Positions 16,510-25,413 of a stretch of 64,000 nucleotides of DNA are shown here, piece by piece (the first letter of the stretch is position 1; each line of letters begins with the position of its first letter). The translations under genes were made by a program, and so were the position numbers. Source of the DNA: Kitasatospora atroaurantiaca (GTDB taxonomy: Bacteria; Actinomycetota; Actinomycetes; Streptomycetales; Streptomycetaceae); the NCBI RefSeq assembly GCF_007828955.1, contig NZ_VIVR01000001.1:7006001-7070000 (forward strand). Direction: 5' to 3'. The notes beneath the pieces were generated by a model, which was not told the DNA's origin, ran no database searches, and saw nothing but the letters and a program-made list of their open reading frames with translations.

Positions 16510-18304
16510 ATGTCCCGCGACAACCTGAGCCGCCGTCAACTGATCAGGGCCGCAGCCATAGCCGGTGGCGCGGTGGCGTTCGGCCTGCCCCAGGTCCTGC
16601 TGGCCGACTCCGCGCAGGCGTACACGGTCCCGTCCAAGATGGACTGGTGGTACCAGGCGCGGTTCGGCATGTTCATCCACTTCGGGTCCTACAGCTACCA
16701 CGGCCAGGGCGAGTGGGCGTTCTCCACCGAGAACTGGACGAAGGCCAACTACCAGACCCAGGTGACGGCACCGTTCAACCCGACCTCCTTCAACGCCGAC
16801 ACCATCGCGGATCTCGCCAAGAACGCGGGCATGAAGTACCTGGTGATCACCGCGAAGCACCACGAGGGCTTCGCAATGTACGACTCCGCCGTGGCGAGCT
16901 TCACCGACACCACCGGCACCAAGCCCTACACCCTGCCGAAGTACACCGCCTACCAGAACGACCTGCTGGCCGCGCTCAAGACCGCCTGCGAGTCCCGCGG
17001 CATCAAGTTCGGGCTCTACTACTCGATCATGGACTGGTGTCACAGCTCGCAGACCGTCAACCAGACCACGAACTACACCAACATGGCGTCGTTCGGCGCG
17101 CGGTCGGCGTACATCACCGACATGAAGGCGCAGCTGCAGGAGCTGCTCAACAGGTACGACCCGGCCATCCTGTGGTTCGACGGCGACTGGTGCGCCAACC
17201 CCGCGACCCCCACCCTCACCGACTGGTGGACCCAGGCCGACGGTGTCGACCTCTACAACTGGCTGATCGCTCGCAAGCCCGGCCTGATCGTCAACGAGCG
17301 GGTCAAGCGCGACGTCGGGCTCGGCGACTTCGCCTGCCCGGAGCAGACCGTACCCGCGGAAGCGCTCGGCCGGCCCTGGGAGACCTGCGCCACGATGAAC
17401 GGCGCCTGGGTACACCTCCTGGGCCGAGAACTCCTACCGGTCGGTGCAGACCATCATCCAGGAGTTCGTCACGGTGGTCTCCCGGGACGGCAACTACCTG
17501 CTCAACATCGGCCCCAAGGGGGACGGCACGCCCACCCCGGGATCCGTCACCGTCCTCCAGGGCATGGGCAGTTGGATGGCGACTTACGGGGACAGCATCT
17601 ACGGCACCAGCGGCAGCCCCTTCACCGCCGAGCCGTCGTGGGGCAAGTTCACCCGCAAGTCGGGCAAGCTCTTCGCCCACGTCTTCAACTGGCCCACCAA
17701 CGGCACGCTGCAGATCCCGCTGATCTCCAACACGATCAACCGCGTCTACCTAATGAACAACCCGACGGCCTCGCTCAACTACACCGTCAGCGGCGGCACC
17801 ATCAACGTCTCGGTGCCGGGCACCGCCCCCAATGCCAACGACTCGGTGGTGGTGGTCGAGGTCACCGGGATGCCGGCCGTCGTCGCCGACGGCGTCTACG
17901 AGCTGATCTGCGCACGGAGCGGCAAGGCCCTGGACAACGGCAACAACTCCACCGCCGGATCCCAGGCGATCCAGTGGACGCTCAACGGCGGTACGCCGCA
18001 GCAGTGGCGGGTGACCGGGCTGGAGTCGGGCCGCTTCAAGCTGGTGTGCCAGCGCAGCGGCCTTGCCCTGGACAACGGCGGCAGCACGACCGACGGCACC
18101 GCGGTGGTCCAGCAGCCCGACAACGGCAGCAACCAGCAGCAGTGGAGCATCACGGCGCTCGGCGGTGGCTCCTACCGGCTCACCAACCGGGTGAGCGGGA
18201 AGGCGCTGGACAACGGCAACGGTACGGCGGACGGTCAGCAGGTGATCCAGTGGGCCGTCAACGGCGGCACGCAGCAGCAGTGGAGCCTGGTGAAGGTCGG
18301 CTGA
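16510..18304 (+). pseudogene. Secreted GH29 alpha-L-fucosidase with ricin-type domain, frameshifted
   Basis: Would release terminal L-fucose outside the cell. It has a Tat signal (SRRQLIRAAAIAGG), GH29 motifs ARFGMFIHFGSYS, ITAKHHEGF and the nucleophile region ILWFDGDW. The frame breaks at 17410/17411: one frame runs to TCATMNGAW, then YTSWAENSYRSVQTIIQEF continues one base over through LNIGPKGDG to the end. One extra base (or two lost from an expected Gly codon in the family motif WGY) explains it. The corrected protein has about 597 residues and ends in three beta-trefoil repeats (ALDNGNNSTAGSQAIQW type). It is co-directional with the binding-protein gene 39 bp upstream. Sequencing error is possible; otherwise the C-terminal third of the catalytic fold is lost. 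Confidence 0.88.
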
Positions 18305-18317
18305 GCCTAGCCCGAAC

Positions 18318-18357
18318 CAGCAGATGGCGCCCGTCCACGGACGGGCGCCATCTGCTG
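18318..18357. terminator. Bidirectional terminator hairpin
   Basis: A perfect 18-bp stem (18318-18335 with 18340-18357, 4-nt loop) lies between the convergent GH29 gene and the GntR gene, and can serve both. Confidence 0.85.
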
Positions 18358-18378
18358 CGTCAGCGAGAGATCTGCTCG

Positions 18379-19074
18379 TCAGCCGAGGGCCGAACCGCCC
18401 TCGCCGAGAGTGTCGCGGAGCCACTGCTCCAGCCCGGCGACATGCACGGTGGCCCACGCGTGGGCGAGGTCCGCGCGGCGGCCTGCGATCGCCTCGAAGA
18501 TCGCCAGGTGCTGCTGGCGGGTGCGCTCCACAGCGCCCTCCTCGGTCAGCCCGCGCCAGATCCGGGCGCGCACGGTCGGAGCGGACATGCCGTCGATCAG
18601 CGAGCCGAGCACGGCGTTGCCCGACCCGGCGGCGATCCGGCGGTGGAACTCCAGGTCGTTGGCGATGAGTTCCTCCAACGACGCGTCGTCCTTCAGAGCC
18701 GTCAGCATCTCGCCGAGGGCGGCGACCTCCTCGTCGGGCATCACCCTGGCGGCCATCGCGGTGGCGGCGGGCTCCAGGACACGGCGCACCTCCAGGAACT
18801 CCAGGACCGTGTCGTCCTGGTGGAAGTCGACGACGAAAGCCAGCGTGTCCAGCAGGACATCGGGCTCCAGACTGGTCACGTACGTGCCGTCGCCCTGGCG
18901 CACGTCGAGCACCCGGATCAACGAGAGCGCCTTGACCGCCTCCCGGAGCGAGTTCCGCGAGAGGCCGAGCCGCTCCGCGAGGTCGGCCTCTTTGGGCAGC
19001 CGTGCGCCGGGGCGCAGCTCACCGCTCACGATCATGGCCTTGATCTTCTCGATCGCCTCGTCGGTGACTGGCAC
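18379..19074 (-). CDS. FadR-subfamily GntR regulator, probable L-fucose regulator 2
   Basis: A 231-residue regulator with winged helix (IKAMIVSGELRPGARLPKEA, LGLSRNSLREAVKALSL, RQGDGTYVTSL) and FCD effector domain (LEVRRVLEP, DLEFHRRIAAGSG). I start it at a GTG (19074) after AGGAAGG; an ATG 36 bp upstream would add a short untypical tail. It is paralogous to the regulator at 13469. It is separated from the upstream fucose operon by a hairpin, so it has its own promoter. Two paralogous FadR regulators flanking one catabolic island suggest either distinct effectors or heterologous cross-talk; this is inference. Confidence 0.87.
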   Translation of the reverse strand: MPVTDEAIEKIKAMIVSGELRPGARLPKEADLAERLGLSRNSLREAVKALSLIRVLDVRQGDGTYVTSLEPDVLLDTLAFVVDFHQDDTVLEFLEVRRVLEPAATAMAARVMPDEEVAALGEMLTALKDDASLEELIANDLEFHRRIAAGSGNAVLGSLIDGMSAPTVRARIWRGLTEEGAVERTRQQHLAIFEAIAGRRADLAHAWATVHVAGLEQWLRDTLGEGGSALG

Positions 19075-19116
19075 AGCTCCGCCTTCCTGGTGGTCCGGTT
19101 CTTGCAGCATAGAGGT

Positions 19117-19141
19117 AGGCCCGGGGTGGTCCCCCGGGCCT
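19117..19141 (-). terminator. Terminator of the fucose catabolic operon
   Basis: A 10-bp stem (AGGCCCGGGG and complement) with a 5-nt loop, 28 bp beyond the mutarotase stop and before the GntR start. Confidence 0.7.
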
Positions 19142-19168
19142 TTCGGTACGGCAGCCGTGCCGCGTTCG

Positions 19169-19480
19169 TCACAGCTCCCACACGATGGGGAGACCGGACG
19201 CGGCGCCGGCCTCGGAGTAGTCGTGGACGACGTCCAGCAGTTCCGCCATGCGGGCCTGCCAGGCGATGTTGACCGGGAGGTGCTCCAGCTCGGCGAGCAG
19301 CCGGGCGTAGTCCTCGCACTCGAGCAGGTGGAAGAGCTCGGTTCCGCTGCGCCAGATCGTCCAGGCGGACACACCGGCGGCCCGGATGGCGGCCGTGAGT
19401 TCGGCGGGCACCGCGCGGTGCGCGGCCTCGTACTCCTCGATCCGGTCCTCGCGGACGCGGGTGTGCAGGGCGATCCTCAT
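19169..19480 (-). CDS. RhaM-like sugar mutarotase (probable L-fucose/L-rhamnose anomer interconversion)
   Basis: A 103-residue protein of the L-rhamnose mutarotase (DUF718) family. It has the N-terminal MRIALHTRVREDRIEEYEAAH strand-helix with the conserved His, and the WTIWRSGTELFHLLECEDY and WQARMAELLD regions. It would speed alpha/beta interconversion so the dehydrogenase receives the correct anomer. It is the last gene of the operon and its ATG overlaps the lutC stop by four bases. It is more diverged from canonical RhaM than the 116-residue protein at 57046. Confidence 0.82.
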   Translation of the reverse strand: MRIALHTRVREDRIEEYEAAHRAVPAELTAAIRAAGVSAWTIWRSGTELFHLLECEDYARLLAELEHLPVNIAWQARMAELLDVVHDYSEAGAASGLPIVWEL

Positions 19481-20130
19481 GGCCTTGGCTCCAGGGGGGT
19501 GGGGTTGACGACGATGACGTCCAGGGTGCGGGGGCCGTGCACGCCCTCGACCCGGTCGAGCTCGATGTCGCTGGTGGCGGACGGTCCGGAGACGAAGGTC
19601 AGGGGACGCCGCGGGTCGAGCCTGGCGAGGGCGTCGGGGACGTCCGCGGCGATCTGCTCGGCGTACACGATGCACAGGTGGTAGTCGGGGACGAGGGTGA
19701 GCGCGCGTCGACCCTGGCCCGGGCCGGTGTCCAGGACGATGGTGCCGGTGACGGCGATGCCGGCGGCAGCGAGCGTGATCGCGCCGTCCAGGGCGTCCAG
19801 GGCGGGGACGTCCAGCGGCTCCGGATGCCACTGCCAGGTGCCGGCGGGCAGCAGCTCGACGGGGAACCCGGCCGGCAGCGCGAGGTGTTCGGCACCGCGC
19901 GCGGTGAGCGCGGCGGCGACGGCGTCCGGCAGACGGGCCCGGTCGGTACGGGTGACGGTGGCGCGGTAGTCGGCGACCCGCTCGGCGAACAGGGTCACGG
20001 TGTCCTCGCCGGGCGCGGTGTGGCTGCGCCGGTAGTCGCGGGGGACGGGCACGTCCTCGGGGCGCTCCTCGGACGGGACGTCGGCCAGGGCCGCTCGGAT
20101 CCGGCCGAGGACGGCATGACGACTGTTCAT
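19477..20130 (-). CDS. lutC: LutC, LUD-domain subunit of L-lactate oxidation complex
   Basis: A 217-residue LUD-domain protein, third component of the LutABC L-lactate dehydrogenase complex. Typical elements are NSRHAVLGRIRAAL at the start, GITLAAAGIAVTGTIVLD-type core (DGAITLAAAGIAVTGTIVLD), and the ending FVSGPSATSDIELDRVEGVHGPR. It is translationally coupled with lutB upstream and the mutarotase downstream through ATGA overlaps. Its presence inside a fucose operon fits the pathway, because cleavage of 2,4-diketo-3-deoxy-L-fuconate yields L-lactate. Confidence 0.92.
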   Translation of the reverse strand: MNSRHAVLGRIRAALADVPSEERPEDVPVPRDYRRSHTAPGEDTVTLFAERVADYRATVTRTDRARLPDAVAAALTARGAEHLALPAGFPVELLPAGTWQWHPEPLDVPALDALDGAITLAAAGIAVTGTIVLDTGPGQGRRALTLVPDYHLCIVYAEQIAADVPDALARLDPRRPLTFVSGPSATSDIELDRVEGVHGPRTLDVIVVNPTPLEPRP

Positions 20131-21575
20131 CGGTCACCTTCCCGGTTCTTGCGCCACCAGGTGCGGAAGGACTCCGCCGGCGGCGCCTGGGTGTCGCGGG
20201 TGTCGGACCAGCCGTGCAGCGGGCCGGGCAGCCGCCTGATGCGCCCCTTCCTGGCGATGGCACGCCCGCCGATGGCCGCCGCCTTCTGGGCGGTGGCAAG
20301 CAGTCGGGGCGAGTCCAGGACGGTGGCGGCGGCCTTCATGGCGAGCGCCTGCGGCTTCAGTGGCCGCCGGTCCGCCTCGACCACCTTGGCCCGTAGGTGG
20401 GCCAGGATCTCAGGGATGTCGATCTTCACGGGGCAGGCGTCGTAGCAGGCCCCGCACAGGGTCGAGGCGAACGGCAGACTGGCCGCGTTCTCCACCCCGA
20501 CCAGTTGCGGGGTCAGCACCGCGCCGATCGGCCCGGGGTAGACCGAGCCGTAGGCGTGACCGCCGGTGCGTTCGAAGACCGGGCAGACGTTGAGGCACGC
20601 CGAGCAGCGGATGCAGGCGAGGGCCTGGCGGCCGACGGTGTCGGCGAGGGTGTCGGTGCGGCCGTTGTCCAGCAGCACCAGGTGGAAGGCCTGCGGTCCG
20701 TCGCCGTCGGTGGTGCCGGTCCAGGTGGAGGTGTACGGGTTCATCCGCTCGCCGGTGGACGAGCGAGGGAGGAGCTGGAGGAACACCTCCAGGTCGCTCC
20801 AGGTGGGCACCACCTTCTCGATGCCCATCACGGTGATCAGGGTCTCGGGGAGGGTCAGGCACATCCGGCCGTTGCCCTCGGACTCCACCACTACGACGGT
20901 GCCGCTCTCCGCGCAGGCGAAGTTGGCCCCGGAGACGGCGACCTTGGCGGTGAGGAACTTCTCCCGCAGGTGGCGCCGGGCGGCCTCGGCGAGTTCGGCC
21001 GGGTCGTCGCCGAGGCCCTCGGGTGCCGGCTGCCCCCAGTGGCCCATCTCGGCGGTGAAGAGGTCGCGGATCTCGGTGCGGTTCTTGTGGATCGCGGGGA
21101 CCAGGATGTGCGAGGGGCGGTCGTCGCCCAACTGCACGATCAGCTCGGCGAGATCGGTCTCGTAAGCGGTGATCCCGGCCTCGGCCAGGTGCTCGTTGAG
21201 GCCGATCTCCTGCGTCGCCATCGACTTGACCTTCACCACCTCGCGTTCGCCGGTGGCCCGGACCAGGTCGGTGACGATGCGGTTGGCCTCGGCCGCGTCG
21301 GAGGCCCAGTGCACCGTGCCGCCCGCAGCGGTGACCGACTCCTCCAACTGCACCAGGTAGTGGTCGAGATGGCGCGCGGTCCGCCGCTTGATCGCCGCGG
21401 CGGTCTCGCGCAGCTCCTCCCAGTCGTCCAGCTCCGAGGCGACCGCGAGGCGCTTGGTACGGATGGTCGAGGTGGCGCGCTTCAGGTTGGCGCGCAGCTG
21501 GGTGTCCTTCAGCGCCTCGCGGGCCGCGTCCGGGAAGGACGGCGAGCCGAGCCAGACGACGCCGCGGTCGCTCAT
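20127..21575 (-). CDS. lutB: LutB, iron-sulfur LUD-domain subunit of L-lactate oxidation complex
   Basis: A 482-residue protein. An N-terminal LUD domain (VKVKSMATQEIGLNEHL, SGANFACAESGTVVVVESEG) is followed by two [4Fe-4S] ferredoxin motifs, CIRCSACLNVCPV near residue 310 and CGACYDACPV near 360. This is the standard LutB architecture. Electrons from L-lactate pass through these clusters. The ATG overlaps the lutA stop by four bases. The length is normal and no defect is seen. Confidence 0.95.
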   Translation of the reverse strand: MSDRGVVWLGSPSFPDAAREALKDTQLRANLKRATSTIRTKRLAVASELDDWEELRETAAAIKRRTARHLDHYLVQLEESVTAAGGTVHWASDAAEANRIVTDLVRATGEREVVKVKSMATQEIGLNEHLAEAGITAYETDLAELIVQLGDDRPSHILVPAIHKNRTEIRDLFTAEMGHWGQPAPEGLGDDPAELAEAARRHLREKFLTAKVAVSGANFACAESGTVVVVESEGNGRMCLTLPETLITVMGIEKVVPTWSDLEVFLQLLPRSSTGERMNPYTSTWTGTTDGDGPQAFHLVLLDNGRTDTLADTVGRQALACIRCSACLNVCPVFERTGGHAYGSVYPGPIGAVLTPQLVGVENAASLPFASTLCGACYDACPVKIDIPEILAHLRAKVVEADRRPLKPQALAMKAAATVLDSPRLLATAQKAAAIGGRAIARKGRIRRLPGPLHGWSDTRDTQAPPAESFRTWWRKNREGDR

Positions 21576-22312
21576 CGCCCGCTCCCTTCGGTGGCGGCGA
21601 GGATCTCTGCGAGGTGCATGGTGCGCACGGGGGCGTCCTGCCGGGAGAGTCCGCCGCCGATGTGCATCAGGCAGGAGTTGTCGGCCGCGCAGAGCACCTC
21701 GGCGCCGCTTCCGCGGACCGCCGCCGTCTTGTCGGCGAGCATCGCGCCGGAGGTCTCGGCGTTCTTGACCGCGAAGGTGCCGCCGAAGCCGCAGCAGGAG
21801 TCGGCGGCCTGGAGGTCGACCAGCTCGATCCCCCCGACCGCCCGCAGCAGTTCCATCGGCCGGTCGCCGAGCCGCAGCCCGCGCAGCGAGTGGCAGGTGG
21901 GGTGGTAGGCGACCCGGTGCGGGAAGTACGCTCCGACGTCGGTGACACCGAGGACGTCGGTCAGGAACTCGGTGAACTCGAAGACCCGGGGTGTCACCTC
22001 GGCGACCCGCTGGGCCAGGTCCGGCCCGCCGTGCTCCTCGGCGAGCACCGGATGGCCGTGCCGGACCATGCCGGCGCAGGACGCCGACGGGGTGACCACA
22101 GCGTCGTACTCGCCGAAGACCCGGGCGAAGCGCTCCACCAGCGGGACGGCGTCGGGCCGGTAGCCGGTGTTGAAGTGCATCTGCCCGCAGCAGGTCTGCT
22201 CCTGCGGGAAGTCGACCTGGTGGCCGAGCCGTTCGAGGACGTCGACCACGGCCCGGCCGGTGCCGGGGAACATGGTGTCGTTGAAGCAGGTGATGAACAG
22301 GGCGATCCGCAT
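21572..22312 (-). CDS. lutA: LutA, cysteine-rich (CCG) subunit of L-lactate oxidation complex
   Basis: A 246-residue protein starting at ATG 22312 (MRIALFITCFND) after GGGAGGCGGG. Two cysteine-rich CCG motifs typical of LutA/GlpC are visible: EQTCCGQMHFNTG near residue 40 and DSCCGFGGTFAVKN in the C-terminal half, with YHPTCHSLRGL. The start codon overlaps the stop of the ancestral full-length aldo/keto reductase frame as TGATG, showing former tight coupling (see the entry at 22375). Confidence 0.93.
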   Translation of the reverse strand: MRIALFITCFNDTMFPGTGRAVVDVLERLGHQVDFPQEQTCCGQMHFNTGYRPDAVPLVERFARVFGEYDAVVTPSASCAGMVRHGHPVLAEEHGGPDLAQRVAEVTPRVFEFTEFLTDVLGVTDVGAYFPHRVAYHPTCHSLRGLRLGDRPMELLRAVGGIELVDLQAADSCCGFGGTFAVKNAETSGAMLADKTAAVRGSGAEVLCAADNSCLMHIGGGLSRQDAPVRTMHLAEILAATEGSGR

Positions 22313-22374
22313 CAGCCCGCCTCCCTGGGGGTCGGTACGTCCTCGGGCAGCAGCCCGCGCTCCTTGAGCTCCGC

Positions 22375-23301
22375 TCACAGGAGGTCGGGGACGGGGTGGT
22401 GGAGCATCGCCGCGGCGTCCCGCACCTCGCCCGCGGTCCGGGTGCCGACCAGCACGCTCGCGACGGCCGGGTGGCCGAACGGGAACTGCAGCGCGGCGGC
22501 CCGCAGCGGCACCCCGTGGCGCTCGCAGACCTCCTTCAACTCCAGTGCTCGGCTGAGCAGTTCGTCGGGTGCTGCGGCGTAGTCGAAGGTGGCGCCGGGT
22601 TTCGGGTCGGCCAGCAGGCCGGAGTTGAAGGCCCCGCCGACCACCACGGACACGCCGTGCCGCTCGGCGAGCGGCAGTAGCTCGACGAGGCCACGCTGGT
22701 CGAGCAGCGTGTAGCGGCCGGCCAGCAGGACCACGTCGAGGTCGGTCTCGCGGACGAAGCGCGCGGGCGCCTCTGCCTGGTTCATGCCGACGCCGATCGC
22801 GCCGACCAGTCCCTCGGCGCGCATCCGCGCCAGCTCCGGGTAGGCCTCGCCGATGGCCTGGTCCAGATGGTCGTCGGGGTCGTGCAGGTAGGCGATGTCG
22901 ATCCGGTCCAGGCCGAGCCGGTCGAGGCTGTCCTCGATGGAGCGGCGCACGCCCTCGGCGCTGAAGTCCCAGCGCCGGCGGTGGGTGGCTGGGACGGCGA
23001 AGCCGTTGGCGAGGTCGTCGCCGCCGAGGTCGGACGGCTCCAGCAGCCGGCCGACCTTGGTGGAGATCGTGTACTCCTCGCGGGGCAGGCCGCGCAGCAC
23101 GGTGCCGAGCCGGCGTTCGGACAGGCCGAGGCCGTAGTGCGGGGCGGTGTCGAAGTAGCGGACACCGGCCTCCCAGGCGGCGGTGACGGCCTGCTCGGCC
23201 TCGGTGTCGGTGACCTGGGTGAACAGGTTGCCGATGGCCGCCGCGCCGAAGGCGAGTGCGCTGACCCGCACCGGCCCCCGCCCGAGGGTGTTCTGGTGCA
23301 T
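22375..23301 (-). CDS. Aldo/keto reductase, probable L-fucose (aldose) 1-dehydrogenase, truncated by a late in-frame TGA
   Basis: Predicted to oxidise L-fucose (or a similar aldose) to the lactone with NAD(P). The AKR tetrad residues are visible in YFDTAPHYG (Asp, Tyr), STKVGRLL (Lys) and YLHDPDD (His). The current frame has 308 residues and ends PVPDLL-stop. The same frame continues beyond the TGA (22375-22377) as AELKERGLLPEDVPTPREAG to a second TGA overlapping the lutA ATG. The paralogue at 61830 has W at this position (PVPAGLWDHLRAEGL), so the stop looks like a TGG to TGA change. Restored length would be 329 against 332 for the paralogue. The loss is only 20 terminal residues, so activity may persist, but coupling to lutA is broken. 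Confidence 0.9.
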   Translation of the reverse strand: MHQNTLGRGPVRVSALAFGAAAIGNLFTQVTDTEAEQAVTAAWEAGVRYFDTAPHYGLGLSERRLGTVLRGLPREEYTISTKVGRLLEPSDLGGDDLANGFAVPATHRRRWDFSAEGVRRSIEDSLDRLGLDRIDIAYLHDPDDHLDQAIGEAYPELARMRAEGLVGAIGVGMNQAEAPARFVRETDLDVVLLAGRYTLLDQRGLVELLPLAERHGVSVVVGGAFNSGLLADPKPGATFDYAAAPDELLSRALELKEVCERHGVPLRAAALQFPFGHPAVASVLVGTRTAGEVRDAAAMLHHPVPDLL

Positions 23302-23303
23302 TG

Positions 23304-24071
23304 TCAGGCCTTCGTCTCGGCGGGTCGCAGGCGCAGGCCCGCCATGCCGCCGTCGACCGCGAGGGCGGTGCCGGTGACCGAGGCGGCCGCGGGGGAGGCC
23401 AGGTAGGCGATGGCGGCGGCCACCTCCTCGGCGGTGACCATGCGGCCGGTGGGCTGCCGGGCGTTCAGCGCGGCGCGCTCGGCGGCCGGGTCGGCGGCGG
23501 CGTCGAGCAGCCGGCCGACCCACGGGGTGTCGACGGTGCCGGGGTTGACGCAGTTGAACCGGATGCCCTCGCGGACGTGGTCGGCGGCCATCGACAGCGT
23601 CAGCGACATCACGGCGCCCTTGCCGGCCGCGTACAGCGCGCGCTGCGGCAGGCCGGTGGTGACGACGATGGAGCCGATGTTGACCACCGAGGCGTTCTCG
23701 GACCGGCGCAGGTACGGCAGGGCGGCCCGGATGGTCCGGACGACCCCGACCAGGTTGACGTCGAGGACCCGGCCCCACTGCTCGTCCGGGTTGTCCTCCA
23801 CCGTGCCGATCGCGCTGATGCCCGCGCAGTTGACCACGACGTCGATTCCGCCGAAGGCGTCGGCCGCCGCGTCGACCGCGGCACGGACCGAGGCGTCGTC
23901 GCTGACATCGGCGGTGAAGCCGACCAGCGGCTCCTTCAACGATGCGGGGTCGAGATCCAGAACGGCCACCCGGGCGCCGCGCTCCGCGAGCAGGGACGCG
24001 GTGGCGAGGCCTATCCCGGAGGCGCCGCCGGTAACCACCGCCGTCAGTCCCGCAAAATCGGTGGTCGTCAT
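23304..24071 (-). CDS. SDR dehydrogenase, probable 2-keto-3-deoxy-L-fuconate 4-dehydrogenase
   Basis: A 255-residue short-chain dehydrogenase with N-terminal nucleotide motif TGGASGIG, NCAG core, catalytic Ser in NIGSIVV and YAAGK (YxxxK). In L-fucose operons of this type the SDR next to the FAH hydrolase oxidises 2-keto-3-deoxy-L-fuconate to the 2,4-diketo acid; an alternative is L-fucose dehydrogenase itself. Its ATG overlaps the dehydratase stop (ATGA). The first 190 bp after codon 2 are identical to the partial SDR at the right end of the window. Confidence 0.88.
   Translation of the reverse strand: MTTTDFAGLTAVVTGGASGIGLATASLLAERGARVAVLDLDPASLKEPLVGFTADVSDDASVRAAVDAAADAFGGIDVVVNCAGISAIGTVEDNPDEQWGRVLDVNLVGVVRTIRAALPYLRRSENASVVNIGSIVVTTGLPQRALYAAGKGAVMSLTLSMAADHVREGIRFNCVNPGTVDTPWVGRLLDAAADPAAERAALNARQPTGRMVTAEEVAAAIAYLASPAAASVTGTALAVDGGMAGLRLRPAETKA
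23875..24064 (-). repeat. 190-bp exact inverted repeat, copy 1 (within SDR gene)
   Basis: Base-for-base identical, in inverted orientation, to 63811-64000. Identity is interrupted only at 24065 (A versus G in codon 3) and becomes patchy upstream in the dehydratase 3' end. The true length is unknown because copy 2 runs off the window. Confidence 0.9.
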
Positions 24072-25402
24072 GCGTCTGCCTTCCGGTCGTCGGTCAGCTC
24101 GGCGGCCCAGAAGGAGCCGTCGGGGTATCGGTAGGTGTCGATGGTGGCCTGGTACATGGTGGCGGAAAAGCCGGGCGCGGTGGGTGCCTGGTAGTGGCCG
24201 TCGCTGATCACCACCGGGTCGAGGAAGTGCTCGTGGAGGTGGTCGACGAACTCGATCACCCGGTCGTCGGTGGTGCCGGTGAGCGCGACGTAGTCGAACA
24301 TCGACAGGTGCTGGACGAGTTCGCACAGGCCCACGCCGCCCGCGTGCGGGCAGACCGGGACGCCGAACTTCGCCGCCAGCAGCAGGATCGCGAGGTTCTC
24401 GTTCACCCCGGCCACCCGGGCGGAGTCCAGCTGGAGGATGTCGATCGCGCCGGCCTGGAGCAGCTGCTTGAAGACGATGCGGTTCTGCACGTGCTCGCCG
24501 GTGGCGACCTTCACCGGGCTGACGCCCTGCCGGATGGCGGCGTGGCCGAGGATGTCGTCGGGGCTGGTGGGCTCCTCGATCCAGTACGGGTCGAACTCCG
24601 TGAGCGCCTTGGTCCACTCGATGGCCTCGGCGACGTTCCAGCGCTGGTTGGCGTCGATCGCCATCCGGATGTCCGGGCCGACGGCGGCGCGGGCGGTGCG
24701 GCAGCGGCGGATGTCGTCGGCGAGATCGGCACCGACCTTCAGCTTGATATGCCGGAAGCCGTCCGCCACGGCCTCGTGCGCCAGCCGGGTGAGCTTCTCG
24801 TCGGAGTAGCCCAGCCAGCCGGGGGACGTGGTGTACGCCGGGTAGCCGCGACGCAGCAGTTCGGCGGCCCGGTCGGAGGCGCCGTGCTTGCCCTTGGTCA
24901 GGAGTTCCAGGGCCTCGTCGGGGGTCAGGGCGTCGGTGATGTAGCGGAAGTCGATCTGGGAGACCAGCCATTCGGGCTCGGCGTCGGCGAGCAGCTGCCA
25001 CAGCGGCTTGCCCTCCCGCTTGGCCGCGAGGTCCCAGACGGCGTTGACGACGGCGCCGATCGCCATGTGCATCACGCCCTTCTCGGGGCCGAGCCAACGC
25101 AGTTGGCTGTCGCCGATCAGGTCCTGGTAGAGCGAGCCGGGGTCGGCGCACAGCTCGGCGACCGGCCGTCCGAGGACGTGCGGACGCAGCGCGTCGATGG
25201 CGGCGACCTGGACGTCGTTGCCGCGGCCGATGGTGAAGGTGAAACCGTGGCCCTCGTGGCCGCCGTCGGAGGTGCGCAGGACGACGTAGGCGGCGGAGTA
25301 GTCGGGGTCGGGATTCATCGCGTCGGACCCGTCCAGCTCCCGGGAGGTGGGGAACCGGATGTCGTAGGTGTCGACGGCGGTGATCCGCGTGGTTGTGGAC
25401 AA
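24068..25402 (-). CDS. L-fuconate dehydratase (enolase superfamily)
   Basis: Dehydrates L-fuconate to 2-keto-3-deoxy-L-fuconate with Mg2+. I start the 444-residue protein at a TTG (25402) after GAGAGG; the second island copy also has TTG at the equivalent place, and this length matches characterised fuconate dehydratases (about 440). Enolase-superfamily residues are visible: KLKVG (base Lys), IDANQRWN, WIEEPTSPDD and ATGEHVQN (metal ligands), and CPHAGGVGLCE (His). It lies 11 bp after the FAH gene and overlaps the SDR start. Confidence 0.92.
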   Translation of the reverse strand: MSTTTRITAVDTYDIRFPTSRELDGSDAMNPDPDYSAAYVVLRTSDGGHEGHGFTFTIGRGNDVQVAAIDALRPHVLGRPVAELCADPGSLYQDLIGDSQLRWLGPEKGVMHMAIGAVVNAVWDLAAKREGKPLWQLLADAEPEWLVSQIDFRYITDALTPDEALELLTKGKHGASDRAAELLRRGYPAYTTSPGWLGYSDEKLTRLAHEAVADGFRHIKLKVGADLADDIRRCRTARAAVGPDIRMAIDANQRWNVAEAIEWTKALTEFDPYWIEEPTSPDDILGHAAIRQGVSPVKVATGEHVQNRIVFKQLLQAGAIDILQLDSARVAGVNENLAILLLAAKFGVPVCPHAGGVGLCELVQHLSMFDYVALTGTTDDRVIEFVDHLHEHFLDPVVISDGHYQAPTAPGFSATMYQATIDTYRYPDGSFWAAELTDDRKADA

Positions 25403-25413
25403 CGGTATGCCTC

